From Agathobaculum desmolans ATCC 43058 (GTDB lineage: Bacteria; Bacillota; Clostridia; Oscillospirales; Butyricicoccaceae), in assembly GCF_000701665.1 (NCBI RefSeq), contig NZ_JNJN01000002.1, positions 59,187-123,186 on the forward strand: DNA of 64,000 nucleotides, given 5' to 3'. How positions within the stretch are numbered: position 1 is the first letter of the stretch; each line of letters begins with the position of its first letter. Shown here one piece after another: positions 51,406 to 60,645 of this stretch. The translations under genes and the position numbers were made by a program. Under the pieces are notes generated by a model, which searched no databases, was not told where the DNA came from, and worked only from the letters and a program-made list of their open reading frames with translations.

Positions 51406-51873
51406 TTACTTACCGATTTCCAGTGCGCGCGACGCAACTGTTTTCAACGTATTAAATGCCGTTACATTTGCCGAAAACGCCTGTGTTGCCGCCATTGCAT
51501 CACTGATCTCCTTAACCAGATCAATATTAGGCAACTCAACGTACCCCTGTGCATTCGCATCCGGATGCGCAGGGTCATACGCCAGCTTAAATGGGCTTTC
51601 ATCTTCGATAATCTGCGTTACCCGCACGCCGCCCTGCTGGGACAGCTCCCCGGCTGCAGCCGGTACGCCCCCTGCGGCCTGTGCCAAAACATTGCGGAAC
51701 GAGTCCCGTCCGTTTTCTGCTTCCATGACCACCAGCTTCCTGCGGTACGGTCCGTCTCCACCTTCCACTCTTGTAGTGTTGATATTGGCGACATTTTCCG
51801 AAATAACATCCAAACGCAGTTGCTGGGCAGTCAACGATGAGCCCGTAATATTCATTGAACTGAGAAAAGCCAT
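51406..51873 (-). CDS. flgC: FlgC, proximal rod protein
   Basis: A 155-residue rod protein with SLTAQQLRLDVISENVANINT at the N-terminus, AQGYVELPNIDLVKEISDAMAATQAF and TLKTVASRALEIGK at the C-terminus. ATG 51873 is chosen because AAGGAG lies eight bases upstream; an upstream GTG overlaps it. It lies 16 bases after flgB. Confidence 0.95.
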   Translation of the reverse strand: MAFLSSMNITGSSLTAQQLRLDVISENVANINTTRVEGGDGPYRRKLVVMEAENGRDSFRNVLAQAAGGVPAAAGELSQQGGVRVTQIIEDESPFKLAYDPAHPDANAQGYVELPNIDLVKEISDAMAATQAFSANVTAFNTLKTVASRALEIGK

Positions 51874-51889
51874 GCTGCTCACTCCTTAT

Positions 51890-52270
51890 TTATTGTCCGC
51901 GGATCGCAGTACGCAGCAAGGCAAGGTCATCTGAAACCGCGCTCATCACATGCTGCAGCTGCAGCGCGTTGCGTGCCAGCTCAATGCCCTGCTCCGTTGC
52001 ATCCACACCGTTTCCATCCATGCGCGCCGTTTCATTTTCTGCAACATGAATCACCGGCCTTGCCCCCTCTATGGCCTCGCGCATTTTACCGCCCGCCGGC
52101 ACAGCGGATTGCAGGCGGCTGCGCAGGGTTTCTTCAAAGGTCACATACTTTGTTTTATAATTCGGTGTTTCAACGTTTGACAAATTATCTAAAATCGCGG
52201 TCTGTTTTGTCCACAAAAAATCCATGGAGCGTTCCATCATCAGCAATGAATTACTGGTCAGCATATCCAT
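51890..52270 (-). CDS. flgB: FlgB, proximal rod protein, first gene of the fla/che operon
   Basis: A rod protein of about 126 residues. MERSMDFLWTKQTAILDNLSNVETPNYK is the N-terminal signature; the C-terminus has GIELARNALQLQHVMSAVSDDLALLRTAI. Several in-frame ATGs (52288, 52282, 52270, 52264) are possible; 52270 with GAGAG five bases upstream is given, but 52288 cannot be excluded. It heads the 31-gene operon. Confidence 0.9.
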   Translation of the reverse strand: MDMLTSNSLLMMERSMDFLWTKQTAILDNLSNVETPNYKTKYVTFEETLRSRLQSAVPAGGKMREAIEGARPVIHVAENETARMDGNGVDATEQGIELARNALQLQHVMSAVSDDLALLRTAIRGQ

Positions 52271-52288
52271 ACTTTCTCTCATCTCCAT

Positions 52289-52697
52289 ACAACAAATTAT
52301 TATATTTATAATACATAATTATCATGTTTTATTTTACATCTTTTCACCGTTTTGGTCAACAACTTTTCAACAATAATCGACAACATTTTACTTCCCGTAT
52401 CCATTTTTAACAAAGCCGTCTCAATGTCATCTAATTGGCACTATTTTCCAATTGCACAAAATTAAATGGTTTTTATGCCGAAAATGCACAAAAACCCAAC
52501 ATATCCTTAACTTATTTTCTTGCTTTTGCTGAAGCAGCCAGCAATATGGCCTATGGTGCAGCATTACAAGCACACCTTTTTCATGCAGCGTTTCCCATAC
52601 ATCATCAAATATCGTTCATTTGTATAAGCATCATTTTACCTTACAGCGTTTGACCCGCGCCTATCATAACCGTTTAATACCGCCCATTAAAACTTTA
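52289..52697. other. Gene-free region upstream of flgB
   Basis: An A/T-rich region with the operon promoter at 52331-52359. The rest (52360-52697) has short open frames without ribosome sites or coding character; I see nothing else in it. Confidence 0.6.
52331..52359 (-). promoter_or_regulatory. Sigma-A promoter of the fla/che operon
   Basis: TTGACC (52359 down to 52354), a 17-base spacer and TAAAAT (52336 down to 52331), each five of six to consensus. It lies about 60 bases upstream of flgB. The leader is A/T-rich with no strong hairpin. Confidence 0.7.
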
Positions 52698-52724
52698 GTG
52701 GGCGCAGCCTTAAGCTGCGCCCAC
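52698..52724 (-). terminator. Terminator-like hairpin, second after the SLH gene
   Basis: GTGGGCGCAGC and GCTGCGCCCAC form an 11-bp stem. On the minus strand it is followed by TAAAGTTTT, so it is a plausible back-up terminator of the SLH gene. Confidence 0.7.
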
Positions 52725-52737
52725 CATTCTTTTAGAC

Positions 52738-52766
52738 CTTAGGACATCTGCCCTCCGGTGTCCTAA
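52738..52766 (-). terminator. Hairpin directly after the SLH gene stop
   Basis: CTTAGGACA and TGTCCTAAG form a 9-bp stem starting four bases after the stop codon. It has only a weak T tract, so termination here may be partial, with the next hairpin as back-up. Confidence 0.55.
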
Positions 52767-52769
52767 GCT

Positions 52770-55037
52770 TTATACATAAGAAGATGCCAACTGAATATAA
52801 CGATATGCCCAATGGGTGCGCGACACATCTTTATAAGCACCCCCGCTGCCGCCCGATGTCCTATTCAACAGACGCGTCATCAACGCCGCTACTTCGCTTC
52901 GCGCGATATAGTTAAACGGACGGAATGTTCCATCTGCATAACCATCGACCCATCCGCGGGATACCGCATAATAAATTGCGGTTTCATTAGCCGTACCGGT
53001 CACATCACGGAACCGCAGCGTACCACGCGAATAACTCGGCGAGCCCATCAGCCGGTAAAGCATTTCCACAAACTCTGCACGCGTAATATACTGGTTCGGA
53101 TGGAAGTAGCTTGTTACGTCAATAATGCCCGCATTTGCAAATGCATTGATTTCATCCGCACACCACAGGTTGCCGGGTACATCAATAAAAATGTCCCCTG
53201 CACCGGAAGCGTTCGAAACATCGGACAAGCGGTACAGCATAACAACCGCCTCCGCCCGGGTCATTTTTGCTTCCGGCCGGAAGGTACCATCCGCATAGCC
53301 ATCCAGAAACGCGCTTCTGCTTGCAGTATTGAGCTTCACTGTTCCCGTGGGTTTTACCGAATCCTTGGAATAATAAGCCCGCCCGGATACCGTTACATTT
53401 GCTCTAATATCATCCAGATACAGTGTCACCACGCCATCCGCATTGCGGCTCATCCGATAGCTCTCCCCGCCAACGCGGATGGAGGTCTTATCCGCTCCCA
53501 CCGTACGGCTGCTGTCTCCGATTTTCACCGTAATCTCGTCGACCTGATAATTCTTATTGGGCGTAAAGTAAAACCGCACGCTGTCTCCCGCATCGATCCT
53601 GCTGCCGGAAACGCTTTTGGTAATCTTCATGTTGCTGGAGCTGTTGATCGTAAGCGAGGGACGGGACACCGTGCCGGAACTATTCGAGGTTGCCTCCACC
53701 GTGACAGGCTCCCGGATGTTATCAATATAAAGCGTATATTCCCCGTTGCCATTGTCCTGTATCTCGTAATTGCGGTTGCCCACGCGGATCGTTTCGTCAT
53801 CCGGATCGGCAGAAGCCTTCTTTTCTCCAATCCGAACCGTAATTGTCTTCACGGCATACCGATCCGACGTGGTACTGATCGTAAAAGCCGCATCCTCGCC
53901 GCGAGCTACCGTATCTCCCACATCCGAATCAATATTGATATGGGACCCCTCTTCCAATTTAATGGGAATATTGTTTTCATCGTATGTAGAGACAAATTCA
54001 ATCGTAACGTCATCTGTGATTTCCGGAAGCACAAAGGATACGCTGTCATCCGATTCCCGCACGGAAATGCGGTCGTAATTTACCATAAAGTAAGACTGTC
54101 CCGGCGTCCATGTTGCATAGGTCTTCCCAACCTGCACCAGCATCTGGTCGATCAGATAGCCCTCCTGTGTTGAAACCCGAACCGACAGGGACTCTCCCTC
54201 ATTCACCGTGGTCGATTCACTGCCGGGGCGGTCAAGCTCCAGCCCGTCATCCACATAGATGCGCACCTTGCACGTAACCGGTATCTTTTCTATGGATGGT
54301 GTGACCTTCAAGTCCCCATACAGCGGGCCGCTGACCGTCGTTTGATCGATGTCACTCCAGTCAATTTTCAACCCCTTCCAATCGCACGAAGAGGATACCG
54401 TGTTTGTCTCTGTTATTCCATTTACTTTATAAGTCATCTGCAGGCTTTTCAGCCGGTAACCCTGATGCGGCGTAACCGAAAGTGTTGCCTTCTCCCCATT
54501 TCCGTATTCGTTACCTCCGCCCACCGTTCCATCTTCCGGCTTGTCAATTTCCGCTTTATGCGTTGTACCGGGCGCGAAAGCCGATATGCTGACGTCTACA
54601 TCCCCGCTCAGTGTTCCCGCACTAACCGTCAGCTTGCATATATTGGAATAGGCTGGCCATTGCTCCACCTGCGCTGATATCCCATTTTTCGTATCGTCTC
54701 CGCTCAGCGTCTCCCGATCAAGCACAAGCGAAGTCGATGAATCCGCATCTGATACAGTTGATGTAGTGTTGGGTTCAATTGTTATAGTTATTCTGTCCAA
54801 CCGGTATCCCGCCTCCGTTTCCAGAGTAAAGGAGGCGCTTTCGGTGTCCGTCAGTTCCACCTTATCAGACGGGTCAAATTGAACATGACTGGTATTTCCG
54901 TTTACAATGGTCACCGTTGCAGTTTTTGGGTCTGGTGAATCCCCCGTGCTGCTGTCCGCCGCAAGCGCTGCGGGCGTTGGCATCAGCAGTGCTGCTGCCA
55001 ACAGCCCTGCCAAGCGTCTTGTCCATTTCCCTTTCAT
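52770..55037 (-). CDS. SLH-domain cell-wall protein under a sigma-28-type promoter
   Basis: A secreted 755-residue protein. A signal peptide (KWTRRLAGLLAAALLMPTPAALA) is followed by about 530 residues of beta-rich repeats, with recurring ITVRIGEKK/ITVKIGDSS and YTLYIDNIREPVTV/VTLYLDDIRANVTV strands. Three SLH domains at the C-terminus (DGYADGTFRPEAKMTRAEAV; FHPNQYITRAEFVEMLYRLM; DGYADGTFRPFNYIARSEVA) attach it to the wall. ATG 55037 is chosen over GTG 55043 by spacing from AAAGGA. No enzyme motif was seen. Its promoter suggests expression with flagellin, perhaps as surface layer material around the filament; that is inference. Confidence 0.87.
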   Translation of the reverse strand: MKGKWTRRLAGLLAAALLMPTPAALAADSSTGDSPDPKTATVTIVNGNTSHVQFDPSDKVELTDTESASFTLETEAGYRLDRITITIEPNTTSTVSDADSSTSLVLDRETLSGDDTKNGISAQVEQWPAYSNICKLTVSAGTLSGDVDVSISAFAPGTTHKAEIDKPEDGTVGGGNEYGNGEKATLSVTPHQGYRLKSLQMTYKVNGITETNTVSSSCDWKGLKIDWSDIDQTTVSGPLYGDLKVTPSIEKIPVTCKVRIYVDDGLELDRPGSESTTVNEGESLSVRVSTQEGYLIDQMLVQVGKTYATWTPGQSYFMVNYDRISVRESDDSVSFVLPEITDDVTIEFVSTYDENNIPIKLEEGSHINIDSDVGDTVARGEDAAFTISTTSDRYAVKTITVRIGEKKASADPDDETIRVGNRNYEIQDNGNGEYTLYIDNIREPVTVEATSNSSGTVSRPSLTINSSSNMKITKSVSGSRIDAGDSVRFYFTPNKNYQVDEITVKIGDSSRTVGADKTSIRVGGESYRMSRNADGVVTLYLDDIRANVTVSGRAYYSKDSVKPTGTVKLNTASRSAFLDGYADGTFRPEAKMTRAEAVVMLYRLSDVSNASGAGDIFIDVPGNLWCADEINAFANAGIIDVTSYFHPNQYITRAEFVEMLYRLMGSPSYSRGTLRFRDVTGTANETAIYYAVSRGWVDGYADGTFRPFNYIARSEVAALMTRLLNRTSGGSGGAYKDVSRTHWAYRYIQLASSYV

Positions 55038-55117
55038 ATGCACCGCGTCCTTTCCTGCGCACGGCCGACGCCGGTTTTGCCGGTGTTGTCGCTGCCGTGT
55101 AAATATCTTTTTATAAT

Positions 55118-55144
55118 ATATCGGACATATCTGTCAGAAAATTA
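55118..55144 (-). promoter_or_regulatory. Sigma-28-type promoter of the second SLH gene
   Basis: On the minus strand, TAAT (55144 down to 55141), a 15-base spacer and TCCGATAT (55125 down to 55118, seven of eight to consensus). The start codon is about 80 bases downstream. Confidence 0.65.
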
Positions 55145-55227
55145 ACCATGATTTCATACCTTTTTGTTTTTCATCGTTTTGGCTCATTTTCACCCCTGTT
55201 CCCGCTTCGTTTTGTACGCAATTTCTG

Positions 55228-55257
55228 TTGCCTTTGTCATCCGCAGAACGGTATGAT
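55228..55257 (+). promoter_or_regulatory. Possible sigma-A promoter of the lipoprotein gene
   Basis: TTGCCT, an 18-base spacer and TATGAT, 42 bases before the start codon. Moderate match by eye. Confidence 0.4.
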
Positions 55258-55298
55258 ATATATATAAATACTTTTGATTAAGAAAGGGATACTGGATT

Positions 55299-56255
55299 AT
55301 GAAACGACTTTTCATACCTTTTTCCGCTTGCCTATTTTGTCTGCTGGCTGCCTGCGGCAGCGACAGCACGTCTTCTGAAACCATATCCACTTACACTTTC
55401 GGCGGGGATACGATTCCCGCATTGGAGCAGGTGCTGACAGAACAATCCGGCGGGCGCCTGACCGCCACGCTCTCTCCCGAAACTCCAGCGGATGATGATG
55501 CAGATGCGGATAATGATGACGGCGGCGAGGAGCCGGACAGCACAGACAGCGGAACCGGCGCATCTGCTTCCTATCTCGCCTATGACTACCAACAATTTAC
55601 AGAATATCAAACCGGTTCGGTCGTGCGCTCCTATGTCGAACTTCTGACCAGTGAGACCAACGCCCTGAAGCCGGAGGAAAAGCTGGACGACAGCACCTAT
55701 ACACAGCCCACCGGCTCTATCCTGCTCACCCGTCAAGCCGTTGCAGCGGATGCTGCATCTGCCAGCGGCGAAGAGAAGAACTCTGCTGAAGGCGAAGCAG
55801 TATCCTATGCATCGCTCCCGCACGATCCTGCACTGCTATTCCGCGTCCGCATTGACTGGCTGCCGACCAGTTGTCTGGTTACGCTCGACCACGTTGCCGG
55901 ACAGGATTTCAGCAACTCCCTGCTTACAGCCGGCGTTGCGCTTTCCTTCTCCACTGCAACAGACCTGATGAACACCCTCTCTCCCGAGGAGATCGGCCTG
56001 TCCGGTTCTTCCATGTCCGAATACAGCCTGAAGCCCGGTCCCGGCTTTGTAGAGGTAGATCACACTGCCTGCCTGACGATCTATGTATATCAAAAAAACG
56101 CGACGAACACAAATTCGCTTGTCGGAACCTACTTTATGTCCTCGGACGGATCTACCCTGTACCGTCAAACCGGTACCAAACCAAATCAAGTGGAAAAAAT
56201 CACGCTGCCCAGTGGATATACTCCCCCTCCGTCGGATACAGAGCCCACTGAATAA
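55299..56255 (+). CDS. Predicted lipoprotein of unknown function
   Basis: A 318-residue exported protein with a lipobox (LLAACGS, Cys19) after FIPFSACLFC, so it should be lipid-anchored outside the membrane. An acidic low-complexity stretch (DDDADADNDDGGEEPD) lies near residue 68. The C-terminal 150 residues have a mixed composition and end in a Pro-rich tail. I recognise no family. AGAAAGGGA precedes the ATG. It is a single gene, followed by repeat copy C and a terminator. Confidence 0.8.
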   Translation: MKRLFIPFSACLFCLLAACGSDSTSSETISTYTFGGDTIPALEQVLTEQSGGRLTATLSPETPADDDADADNDDGGEEPDSTDSGTGASASYLAYDYQQFTEYQTGSVVRSYVELLTSETNALKPEEKLDDSTYTQPTGSILLTRQAVAADAASASGEEKNSAEGEAVSYASLPHDPALLFRVRIDWLPTSCLVTLDHVAGQDFSNSLLTAGVALSFSTATDLMNTLSPEEIGLSGSSMSEYSLKPGPGFVEVDHTACLTIYVYQKNATNTNSLVGTYFMSSDGSTLYRQTGTKPNQVEKITLPSGYTPPPSDTEPTE

Positions 56256-56325
56256 GCGGCACTTGCATACGCCGGTTATTTGCTGACCGCTCATATCCAT
56301 GTGCAGCAGCTCTATTCATCTTGAG

Positions 56326-56440
56326 CAGCGCCAAACACGAACGAGAAATAGTTCCCATGCAGAACCCTTTTCTCTTTCAAAGCATAAAAAGTCAGGCACA
56401 TGTCCTGACTTTTTTACATTTACGCTGCAAATACGGTTTC
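56326..56440 (+). repeat. Modular multi-hairpin intergenic element, copy C (degenerate)
   Basis: This copy has the right arm CCAAACA, GAGAAATAGTTC/GAACCCTTTTCTC, AAAAAGTCAGG/CCTGACTTTTT and a decayed ATTTACGCTGCAAAT. It shares the GAGAAA hairpin with copy A and the GTCAGG hairpin with copy B, and it lacks the first and last modules. The 311-base gap between lipoprotein and receptor genes holds this copy and the terminator. Confidence 0.8.
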
Positions 56441-56485
56441 ATTCGCATGAACTGCTGCTCATCAGAAATATCTTCTCGACAGACC

Positions 56486-56514
56486 GAGGCGCTATCCATT
56501 TTGGATAGCGCCTC
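56486..56514 (+). terminator. Terminator between lipoprotein and receptor genes
   Basis: GAGGCGCTATCC and GGATAGCGCCTC form a 12-bp stem, followed by AGTTTATTG. It may serve both convergent genes. Confidence 0.75.
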
Positions 56515-56566
56515 AGTTTATTGAAACAGCCTTCGCGCCGCAGTGCGCATCAGATGTTCAGTTCAG

Positions 56567-58702
56567 TCAATACTTGTCCGAATCACTTTGTGTCAGGATC
56601 TGCCGGGAAGGTTTTTCTACATTAACATCAGCAGGCAGCTTCTCATAATTGCCAAGCTGATCATCAGGAAGCTGGAACTTCCCAACCATATCTTTCAGCA
56701 TCTGAGACTGACCGGAGAGCTCCTCGCTGGCTGCGGCACTCTCTTCTGCTGTTGCCGAGTTGGTCTGCACCACACTGGCAATCTGATCCACACCTGTTGT
56801 AGTTTGCCGAATCACTTCATCCTGTTTTGTGGAGCTATCCACGATCTTGCGGGCATTGACATTTATCTCCTCTACCCCTGTATAGATGGCTCCAAAAGAA
56901 GATGCCGTCTCTTCTGCTTTGTTTTTTCCTTCTTTAACAGCATCCAGCGCTTTTTGAATCAGCTCGGCTGTGTTCTTTGAGGCGTCCGCAGTTTTACCAG
57001 CCAGATTTCGCACCTCATCCGCAACCACCGCAAAACCCTTGCCGGCAGCTCCTGCTCTGGCAGCCTCTACAGCCGCGTTGAGCGCCAGAATATTCGTCTG
57101 GAAAGAGATGTCCTCGATGCTCTTGATAATATTTGCCACTTGCTGCGAATTTTCTGAAATCATATCCATAGATTCCAGCATAGCTTTCATCTTTTCCTCG
57201 CCGTCACGAACCTCATTCCCCATCTGGTCGATCTGCTGTCCGGTGGACAGAATCAGCTCTGTGTTTTCGCTGATCTGCCGGGCAACGTTCTGCAGCCCAG
57301 CAGCCAGCTCCTGTACGCTGGCCGCCTGCTCCGTTGCGCCCTGCGCCAATGCCTGCGAACCAGAAGCGACCTGATTGGAGCCAGCAGCAATCTGCTCTGC
57401 TGCCATAACTACCGACTTCAAAGCGTCAGACATGGTTCCCTGTGTTTCTAAAAGCGCATTCTTCACCTTGGCGAATTCGCCCTTATAATCCTGTTTTAGG
57501 GAAAATACAAAGTTGCCCTTTCCCATTTCGCTCAGAACGGCTGTAATTTCATCAATGTATAGAATGTACTTTTTCAGTCGATCCGCAACCGCATTCACAT
57601 CCGCTGCTACAAGGCCAATCTCATCCTTTGCGGCGATTTCCGCCCTTGTATCCAGCTCTCCATCTGCAATCTTACCTGTAACGGCAGCAAGCGCCTTAAT
57701 CGATTTTACCATTCTCATGCAGAGAAGAACAATTACAGCGGCAAAAATCAAAATCGCAGCAATAAACCAGAAAATAATGGTTCTTGTAGTACTTACCACA
57801 TATTTCTGATATTCGGCATCCGGCATCAGTCCCAAAATAAAATATCCGGAATCCTCCAGCGCCACAGTCGATCCATGATAAACCGTGTTGTTTCTGGTAT
57901 ATTGCATCGCATCTACAGTCCGGTTCTCCAGGATCACTTCCTTCATATCTTCGGTATAGTCTATATCTGCAGCATTTTTCAAAATCAGGCTCTCATCAGG
58001 ATGATAGATAACATTGCCTTCATTGTCAAACACCGTCATGTATCCTGTTTCACCCACCGAAATCTGGGCTATCTCTGCAAGGAAAGTATCCAGCATCACA
58101 TCCAAACCCAAGATTCCGACTACTTCTCCATTCTCAATCACAGGTGTCGCAAACGTTACAATCAGCCCGCCTGTGACTCTATCCTCATAAGCCCCTGTTA
58201 CAACCAGCTTCTGCCCGTCTACCACCTGACTGTACCACGGGCGGCTTGCCGCATTGGCATCGGATGCATCCACATGGACACCGTCTGACTGCAAAATCTC
58301 TCCATTCCTAACATTACAAAGCCAGACAAGGTTGATACTGCTGTCTGAGGTCTTGACATTATCCAGCAGCGTTGTTAGCTCAGTATACTGTGAGATCCCT
58401 TGGAAATTAGTCGTCCAACCATTGAGTCTCCGACGCAGGTCATCCGTCTGGGAAGAGGTCGTTGCAATCCCCATATACCGCTGAAAATGCGTATCCAATT
58501 CCCGAGCTGCTGCGTTTGCTTCAGAAGTCAGATAATCGTTATTTAATGTGATGACCACTTCATCCACATCCCTGTTCAGCATCATCCCAACGATAATCAG
58601 AACGATGATGGATGGAATAAGCAATCCCAGCAACATCTTTTGCAAAATACCAGCCTTCACTTTGAAATTTCTTTCTGGCGCTGTTTCCTGCCGTTCATAC
58701 AT
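56567..58702 (-). CDS. Methyl-accepting chemotaxis protein with dCache sensor
   Basis: A 711-residue receptor. TM1 (about 21-42), an outer double-Cache domain (about 45-315), TM2 (about 318-340), HAMP, and a signalling domain with tip [19 protein letters not shown]. The sensor contains R154-x-W156-Y157 (ASRPWYSQ), Y172-x-D174 and D201 (GLDV), the pattern described for amino-acid-binding dCache_1 sensors, so an amino acid or related amine ligand is suggested. The C-terminus is [11 protein letters not shown] 58702 has CTGGAGG upstream. The leader contains a hairpin and, further up, a TGTC repeat run. Confidence 0.94.
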   Translation of the reverse strand: MYERQETAPERNFKVKAGILQKMLLGLLIPSIIVLIIVGMMLNRDVDEVVITLNNDYLTSEANAAARELDTHFQRYMGIATTSSQTDDLRRRLNGWTTNFQGISQYTELTTLLDNVKTSDSSINLVWLCNVRNGEILQSDGVHVDASDANAASRPWYSQVVDGQKLVVTGAYEDRVTGGLIVTFATPVIENGEVVGILGLDVMLDTFLAEIAQISVGETGYMTVFDNEGNVIYHPDESLILKNAADIDYTEDMKEVILENRTVDAMQYTRNNTVYHGSTVALEDSGYFILGLMPDAEYQKYVVSTTRTIIFWFIAAILIFAAVIVLLCMRMVKSIKALAAVTGKIADGELDTRAEIAAKDEIGLVAADVNAVADRLKKYILYIDEITAVLSEMGKGNFVFSLKQDYKGEFAKVKNALLETQGTMSDALKSVVMAAEQIAAGSNQVASGSQALAQGATEQAASVQELAAGLQNVARQISENTELILSTGQQIDQMGNEVRDGEEKMKAMLESMDMISENSQQVANIIKSIEDISFQTNILALNAAVEAARAGAAGKGFAVVADEVRNLAGKTADASKNTAELIQKALDAVKEGKNKAEETASSFGAIYTGVEEINVNARKIVDSSTKQDEVIRQTTTGVDQIASVVQTNSATAEESAAASEELSGQSQMLKDMVGKFQLPDDQLGNYEKLPADVNVEKPSRQILTQSDSDKY

Positions 58703-58839
58703 ATCTATTTACCTCCAGTATTACTTTTGCAAGGGGAACCCTTCTATCTTAGTGGTATCTTGTTACATATGTTTCCTCCCTCTTTGCCGCATCAGTCTGG
58801 CAAAAACCATCTATTTTTACCAAATATTGGGTTGCGAAA

Positions 58840-58900
58840 CCTAAAAAATCCAACATTTTCCCTCTAAAAGTTCAGAAAAGAAAACGTTGGGTTTTTTAGG
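58840..58900 (-). terminator. Imperfect 21-bp inverted repeat with A/T tracts
   Basis: Arms 58840-58860 and 58880-58900 pair with two mismatches around a 19-base loop. The core stem CCAAC(A/G)TTTTC is flanked by AAAAAA and TTTTTT, so it resembles a bidirectional intrinsic terminator. It could end the HD-GYP transcript or attenuate the receptor gene. Confidence 0.5.
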
Positions 58901-58917
58901 CATAACAATAGAACAAA

Positions 58918-58999
<82 letters not shown>

Positions 59000-59028
59000 A
59001 GGGTACTGTGCATATTATTTGTTGTCAA
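59000..59028 (-). promoter_or_regulatory. Possible promoter abutting the TGTC repeat
   Basis: TTGACA (59028 down to 59023), a perfect -35, then 17 bases and TACCCT (59005 down to 59000), a poor -10. If active, transcription of the receptor leader would start within the repeat run. The gene-free region 58703-59206 otherwise holds only this, the repeat and the hairpin. Confidence 0.3.
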
Positions 59029-59206
59029 GACGAATCACCTATTCTTAGCACAATCTTTATATGTTTATATTCGACAGATTGCTTCAAAAAATAAGGGGTT
59101 ATATGAAAGCGCGATGGACGCTCCCCTCATCGGAGTCATTCTCCTGCAAGGCTGCACTGTTTTTCCATAGCTCTGCAAGCCATCTTTTCTGCCATGCTAT
59201 TTGAGA

Positions 59207-60313
59207 TCAAATTGCGCAGGATGCGCTTTCAGCATTGCTGTATAGGCTGCGCAGGTCGTTTTCAACACTCAAAAAACAGCGGAGCAGTTGGGGGTTAAAT
59301 GCACCGCACTGTCCGCTTATGATCAGCTTAACCGCCTCATCAAAGCTGTAAGGCGACTTATAGCACCGCTTGCTTACCAGCGCATCATATACATCCGCAA
59401 GCGCTACTACCTGCGCACCGATAGAGATTTCATCGCCCATCAGCCTGTCCGGATAGCCTCTCCCATCCCATCTTTCATGGTGGTGCAGCGCAACGTCATG
59501 CGCATAGGCATAAAACGCCTGATCCCGCAGCGGGGTAATGCTGGAGAGCAGATCTGCGCCTTTGCTTGTATGCGTCTTCATAATTTCAAATTCTTCCTCC
59601 GTCAGTCGGCCGGGCTTCGTCAAAATATGATCCGGTATGGCAATCTTTCCCACATCGTGTGTAATTGCCGCCATACCGATAAGGTCGATTTCCCTATTCG
59701 CCAGTCCCTTACCGAACGCAGTATGACGCAGGAGATGGATCGTAATCGCACGCAGACGCCGGACATGTTCTCCGGACTCTTCATGCTTAAACTCAATCGC
59801 CGTGGACAGGGTTTCTATCATTCCAACACCGTATTCATACAACTGTTCCGCCTGAGCCATCAATACTTTTCTCTGCTCAGCAATGATATCATTCAAGTGG
59901 TTTCGCGAACGGAATAATTCGATGACAGATTTCACACGTCTTTCCACGACATATGGAATGACAGGCTTGGAGATAATGTCCATAACTCCAAGCTCGTATG
60001 CCTCCCGCAGAACCTCATCTTTATCTTCTCCTGTGATCATAAACACCGGAAACTTATCCAGCAATCCCATCTGCCGCATAGCACGAAGCACTTCAATGCC
60101 ATTGGCCCGCGGCATCACAATATCCAGAAGCACAGCGGCCAAGCCTTGCGCCGCGCCCTTAATCATGTCGAGTCCGGATAAGCCATCGCCCGCTTCCAGT
60201 ACATTGTAATCCTTCGCAAAAATATTTTTCAGGCTCGCCCTGCACACTATCGAATCATCCACAATCAATATCGTATCACGCGGGGCATTGCCTTTTTCTG
60301 TTGTTTTTTTCAC
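59207..60313 (-). CDS. REC-HD-GYP response regulator, probable cyclic-di-GMP phosphodiesterase
   Basis: A 368-residue protein. The REC domain (about 13-135) has acidic pair D19-D20 and phospho-acceptor D64 (VLLDIVMPRANG); a coiled linker leads to an HD-GYP domain (about 160-350) with H183 (SGEHVRRL), H219-D220 (ITHDVGKIAIP), HHHERWDGRGYP (GYP 286-288) and ALADVYDAL. All diagnostic residues are present, so it should cleave cyclic-di-GMP under phosphorylation control. Start: GTG 60313 with AAAGGA nine bases upstream; ATG 60322 is too close to that site. No partner kinase is adjacent. Confidence 0.9.
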   Translation of the reverse strand: MKKTTEKGNAPRDTILIVDDSIVCRASLKNIFAKDYNVLEAGDGLSGLDMIKGAAQGLAAVLLDIVMPRANGIEVLRAMRQMGLLDKFPVFMITGEDKDEVLREAYELGVMDIISKPVIPYVVERRVKSVIELFRSRNHLNDIIAEQRKVLMAQAEQLYEYGVGMIETLSTAIEFKHEESGEHVRRLRAITIHLLRHTAFGKGLANREIDLIGMAAITHDVGKIAIPDHILTKPGRLTEEEFEIMKTHTSKGADLLSSITPLRDQAFYAYAHDVALHHHERWDGRGYPDRLMGDEISIGAQVVALADVYDALVSKRCYKSPYSFDEAVKLIISGQCGAFNPQLLRCFLSVENDLRSLYSNAESASCAI

Positions 60314-60446
60314 AGGAAACATTCCTTTCTGTACATTGACACTGCCCACGGCTCAATCCGGGGGGGCTCGGCTCAACCACCACAGACTGCCCATGCAAGG
60401 TCTTACACGGTATCCTAAGCGTTAGGTTCGGGCGCGCCCCGCCCTA

Positions 60447-60551
60447 TGGTGTGTTCTGCTGCATCAGCAAACGAAGTACTTCCCTCGGAAGTTTTTGCGG
60501 CATTGCATTCCCTATGGCAAACAACTTTACGCAGCAGCAGCTTGGACACCA
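60447..60551 (-). ncRNA. Structured RNA or leader upstream of the HD-GYP gene
   Basis: On the minus strand, TGGTGT...ACACCA (60551-60546 with 60452-60447) encloses CTGCTGC...GCAGCAG (60537-60531 with 60462-60456), and the apex holds ACTTCC/GGAAGT (60492-60487 with 60483-60478). The nested long-range pairing, the good promoter at 60617-60645 and a leader of about 295 bases suggest a structured leader, a riboswitch or a separate small RNA. I cannot match it to a known family. Confidence 0.45.
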
Positions 60552-60616
60552 AACGACGTAATAATTGCCGAATCGACCACATTGTTATTTTTTTTACATT
60601 CATTCTATATATTAGC

Positions 60617-60645
60617 ATTATACTACTGCGCAAAATCTAATGCAA
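60617..60645 (-). promoter_or_regulatory. Sigma-A promoter upstream of the HD-GYP leader
   Basis: TTGCAT (60645 down to 60640), exactly 17 bases, then a perfect TATAAT (60622 down to 60617). The predicted start is near 60610. Confidence 0.7.

Noticed and set aside
52435..52653. A 72-codon plus-strand frame upstream of flgB
   Set aside because: It has no ribosome site, no motif and low-complexity AT-rich sequence.
60415..60633. A 72-codon minus-strand frame in the HD-GYP leader
   Set aside because: Its first ATG lies upstream of the predicted transcript start, the next has no ribosome site, and the region folds as nested hairpins.
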